A model generated the notes under the pieces. That model was not told the origin of the DNA. It did no database searches and saw only the letters and a program-made list of their open reading frames with translations. Shown in pieces: positions 5,013 through 5,788 of a stretch of DNA of 5,788 bases. Made by a program: the position numbers and the translations under genes. Origin of the DNA: Pseudomonadota bacterium (GTDB lineage: Bacteria; Pseudomonadota; Gammaproteobacteria; Pseudomonadales; Azotimanducaceae); the NCBI GenBank assembly GCA_027621895.1, contig JAQCAK010000142.1, positions 1-5,788 on the forward strand, written 5' to 3'. How positions within the stretch are numbered: the stretch's first letter is position 1; each line of letters begins with the position of its first letter.

Positions 5013-5788
5013 ATGTACGATTATCTGATCAAGGGCGCACGTATCGTCGACGGTACCGGTGAAGCCGCCTACGTGGGTAACGTGGCGATAGAGGCGGGCC
5101 GTATCGCGGGTGTCGGTGATGTTCACGGCAAGGCGAAAGAGACCATCGATGCCGACGGTGCCTGTCTGACACCGGGCTGGGTCGATGTTCACACGCACTA
5201 TGACGGCCAGGTCAGTTGGGATGACACCATGGACCCCTCATTCAGCCACGGTGTGACCAGCGTTATCATGGGTAACTGTGGTGTTGGCTTTGCACCATGC
5301 CCGCCGGGGGGTGAGCGCGGCATGATCTCGCTCATGGAAGGTGTCGAGGACATTCCCGGAACAGCCCTGTATGAAGGCATTGAATGGGGACGTTGGGAGA
5401 CGTTTCCTGAATACATTGATTACCTGGGTACCCGTGAATACACCATGGATATTGGTGCCCAGATTCCCCATTCGGCCTTGCGCAATTACGTGATGGGCGA
5501 ACGCGCTCTGTCCCACCAGGATGCGACGGCCGAAGACCTGGCTGAAATGGCACGCCTGGTCGAAGAAGGATTGAGAGCTGGCGCTGTGGGTTTCTCAACC
5601 TCAAGAACCATTGGTCATCGTTCTGTGGAAGGTGAGCCCATCCCGGGCACCTTTGCGGAAAAAGCAGAACTCATGGCCATTGGTCGCGCCATGAAGGCAG
5701 CCGGCAAGGGGGTGTTCCAGGCAGTACCCGCGGGAGTCGTCGGTGAAATTGCCGGTCCCGAGAAGTGGACCACTGAACAGGAAGTGGA
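5013..5788 (+). CDS. N-acyl-D-amino-acid deacylase, amidohydrolase (3' end missing)
   Basis: 258 codons are present and the frame is open to the right edge; family members usually run to about 480-580 residues, so roughly half is seen. Enzymes of this family hydrolyse N-acyl-D-amino acids to a free D-amino acid and a carboxylate, using zinc in an amidohydrolase TIM barrel. Visible features are the N-terminal beta-sandwich strand YLIKGARIVDGTG (4-16), the metal motif VDVHTHYDGQ with H60 and H62, and GNCGVGFAPC with C89, equivalent to the zinc-binding Cys of D-aminoacylase. Also present are IPHSALRNYVMGE (151-163) and the conserved GFSTSRTIGHR (193-203) with a following PGTFA. The remaining barrel metal ligands lie beyond the window. 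No signal peptide is seen, so it is probably cytoplasmic. It lies 93 bases after the LysR gene on the same strand. Substrate specificity cannot be judged, and related amidohydrolases of the same superfamily branch have other amide substrates. Confidence 0.88.
   Translation, partial: MYDYLIKGARIVDGTGEAAYVGNVAIEAGRIAGVGDVHGKAKETIDADGACLTPGWVDVHTHYDGQVSWDDTMDPSFSHGVTSVIMGNCGVGFAPCPPGGERGMISLMEGVEDIPGTALYEGIEWGRWETFPEYIDYLGTREYTMDIGAQIPHSALRNYVMGERALSHQDATAEDLAEMARLVEEGLRAGAVGFSTSRTIGHRSVEGEPIPGTFAEKAELMAIGRAMKAAGKGVFQAVPAGVVGEIAGPEKWTTEQEV

Noticed and set aside
5198..5604. Minus-strand open frames opposite the deacylase gene
   Set aside because: The plus strand encodes conserved amidohydrolase motifs throughout, and the antisense translations show no recognisable domains.

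Overview
The window looks like chromosomal DNA of a proteobacterium, most likely a gammaproteobacterium. GC content is in the high fifties by eye, codon use is GC-rich and fairly even across the window, genes are tightly packed, and the antiporter's C-terminal region resembles the enterobacterial KefB pattern. No insertion sequence, phage gene, tRNA, rRNA or CRISPR array is visible. The organism assignment is an inference; no marker gene is present.

Layout, left to right. (1) The 3' part of a GIDE-LemA fusion membrane protein on the plus strand, cut by the left edge. (2) A minus-strand block of three genes, transcribed right to left: a shortened nitroreductase-family gene, a pirin, and a KefB/KefC-type glutathione-gated K+/H+ antiporter. 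The first two overlap by 4 bases (ATGA) and the next gap is 15 bases, so this is almost certainly one operon. The antiporter ends tail-to-tail on the LemA gene, and one CTAG tetranucleotide supplies both stop codons. (3) A 111-base AT-rich divergent control region with three dyad-symmetric elements whose centres are about 21 bp apart. (4) A LysR-type regulator on the plus strand, divergent from the operon. (5) A 93-base gap with two competing inverted repeats. (6) The 5' part of an N-acyl-D-amino-acid deacylase (amidohydrolase), running off the right edge.

How the genes may work together (inference). The LysR protein probably controls the divergent operon and itself through the shared dyad region. 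The operon pairs a potassium-efflux antiporter of the family that acidifies the cytoplasm during electrophile stress with a pirin (some bacterial pirins are quercetin dioxygenases) and a remnant of a flavin oxidoreductase. This is reminiscent of the E. coli kefF-kefC and kefG-kefB arrangements, where a flavodoxin-fold oxidoreductase subunit is encoded just upstream of the antiporter. An electrophile or quinone/aromatic stress module is therefore a reasonable hypothesis. The deacylase belongs to D-amino-acid metabolism and may be independent of it.

The most unusual points are the nitroreductase that lacks its FMN-binding N-terminal half yet keeps a strong ribosome binding site and a stop/start overlap with pirin, and the regularly spaced dyads, one of which contains the LysR start codon. 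No clearly unprecedented system is visible; the operon is the best candidate for novelty.
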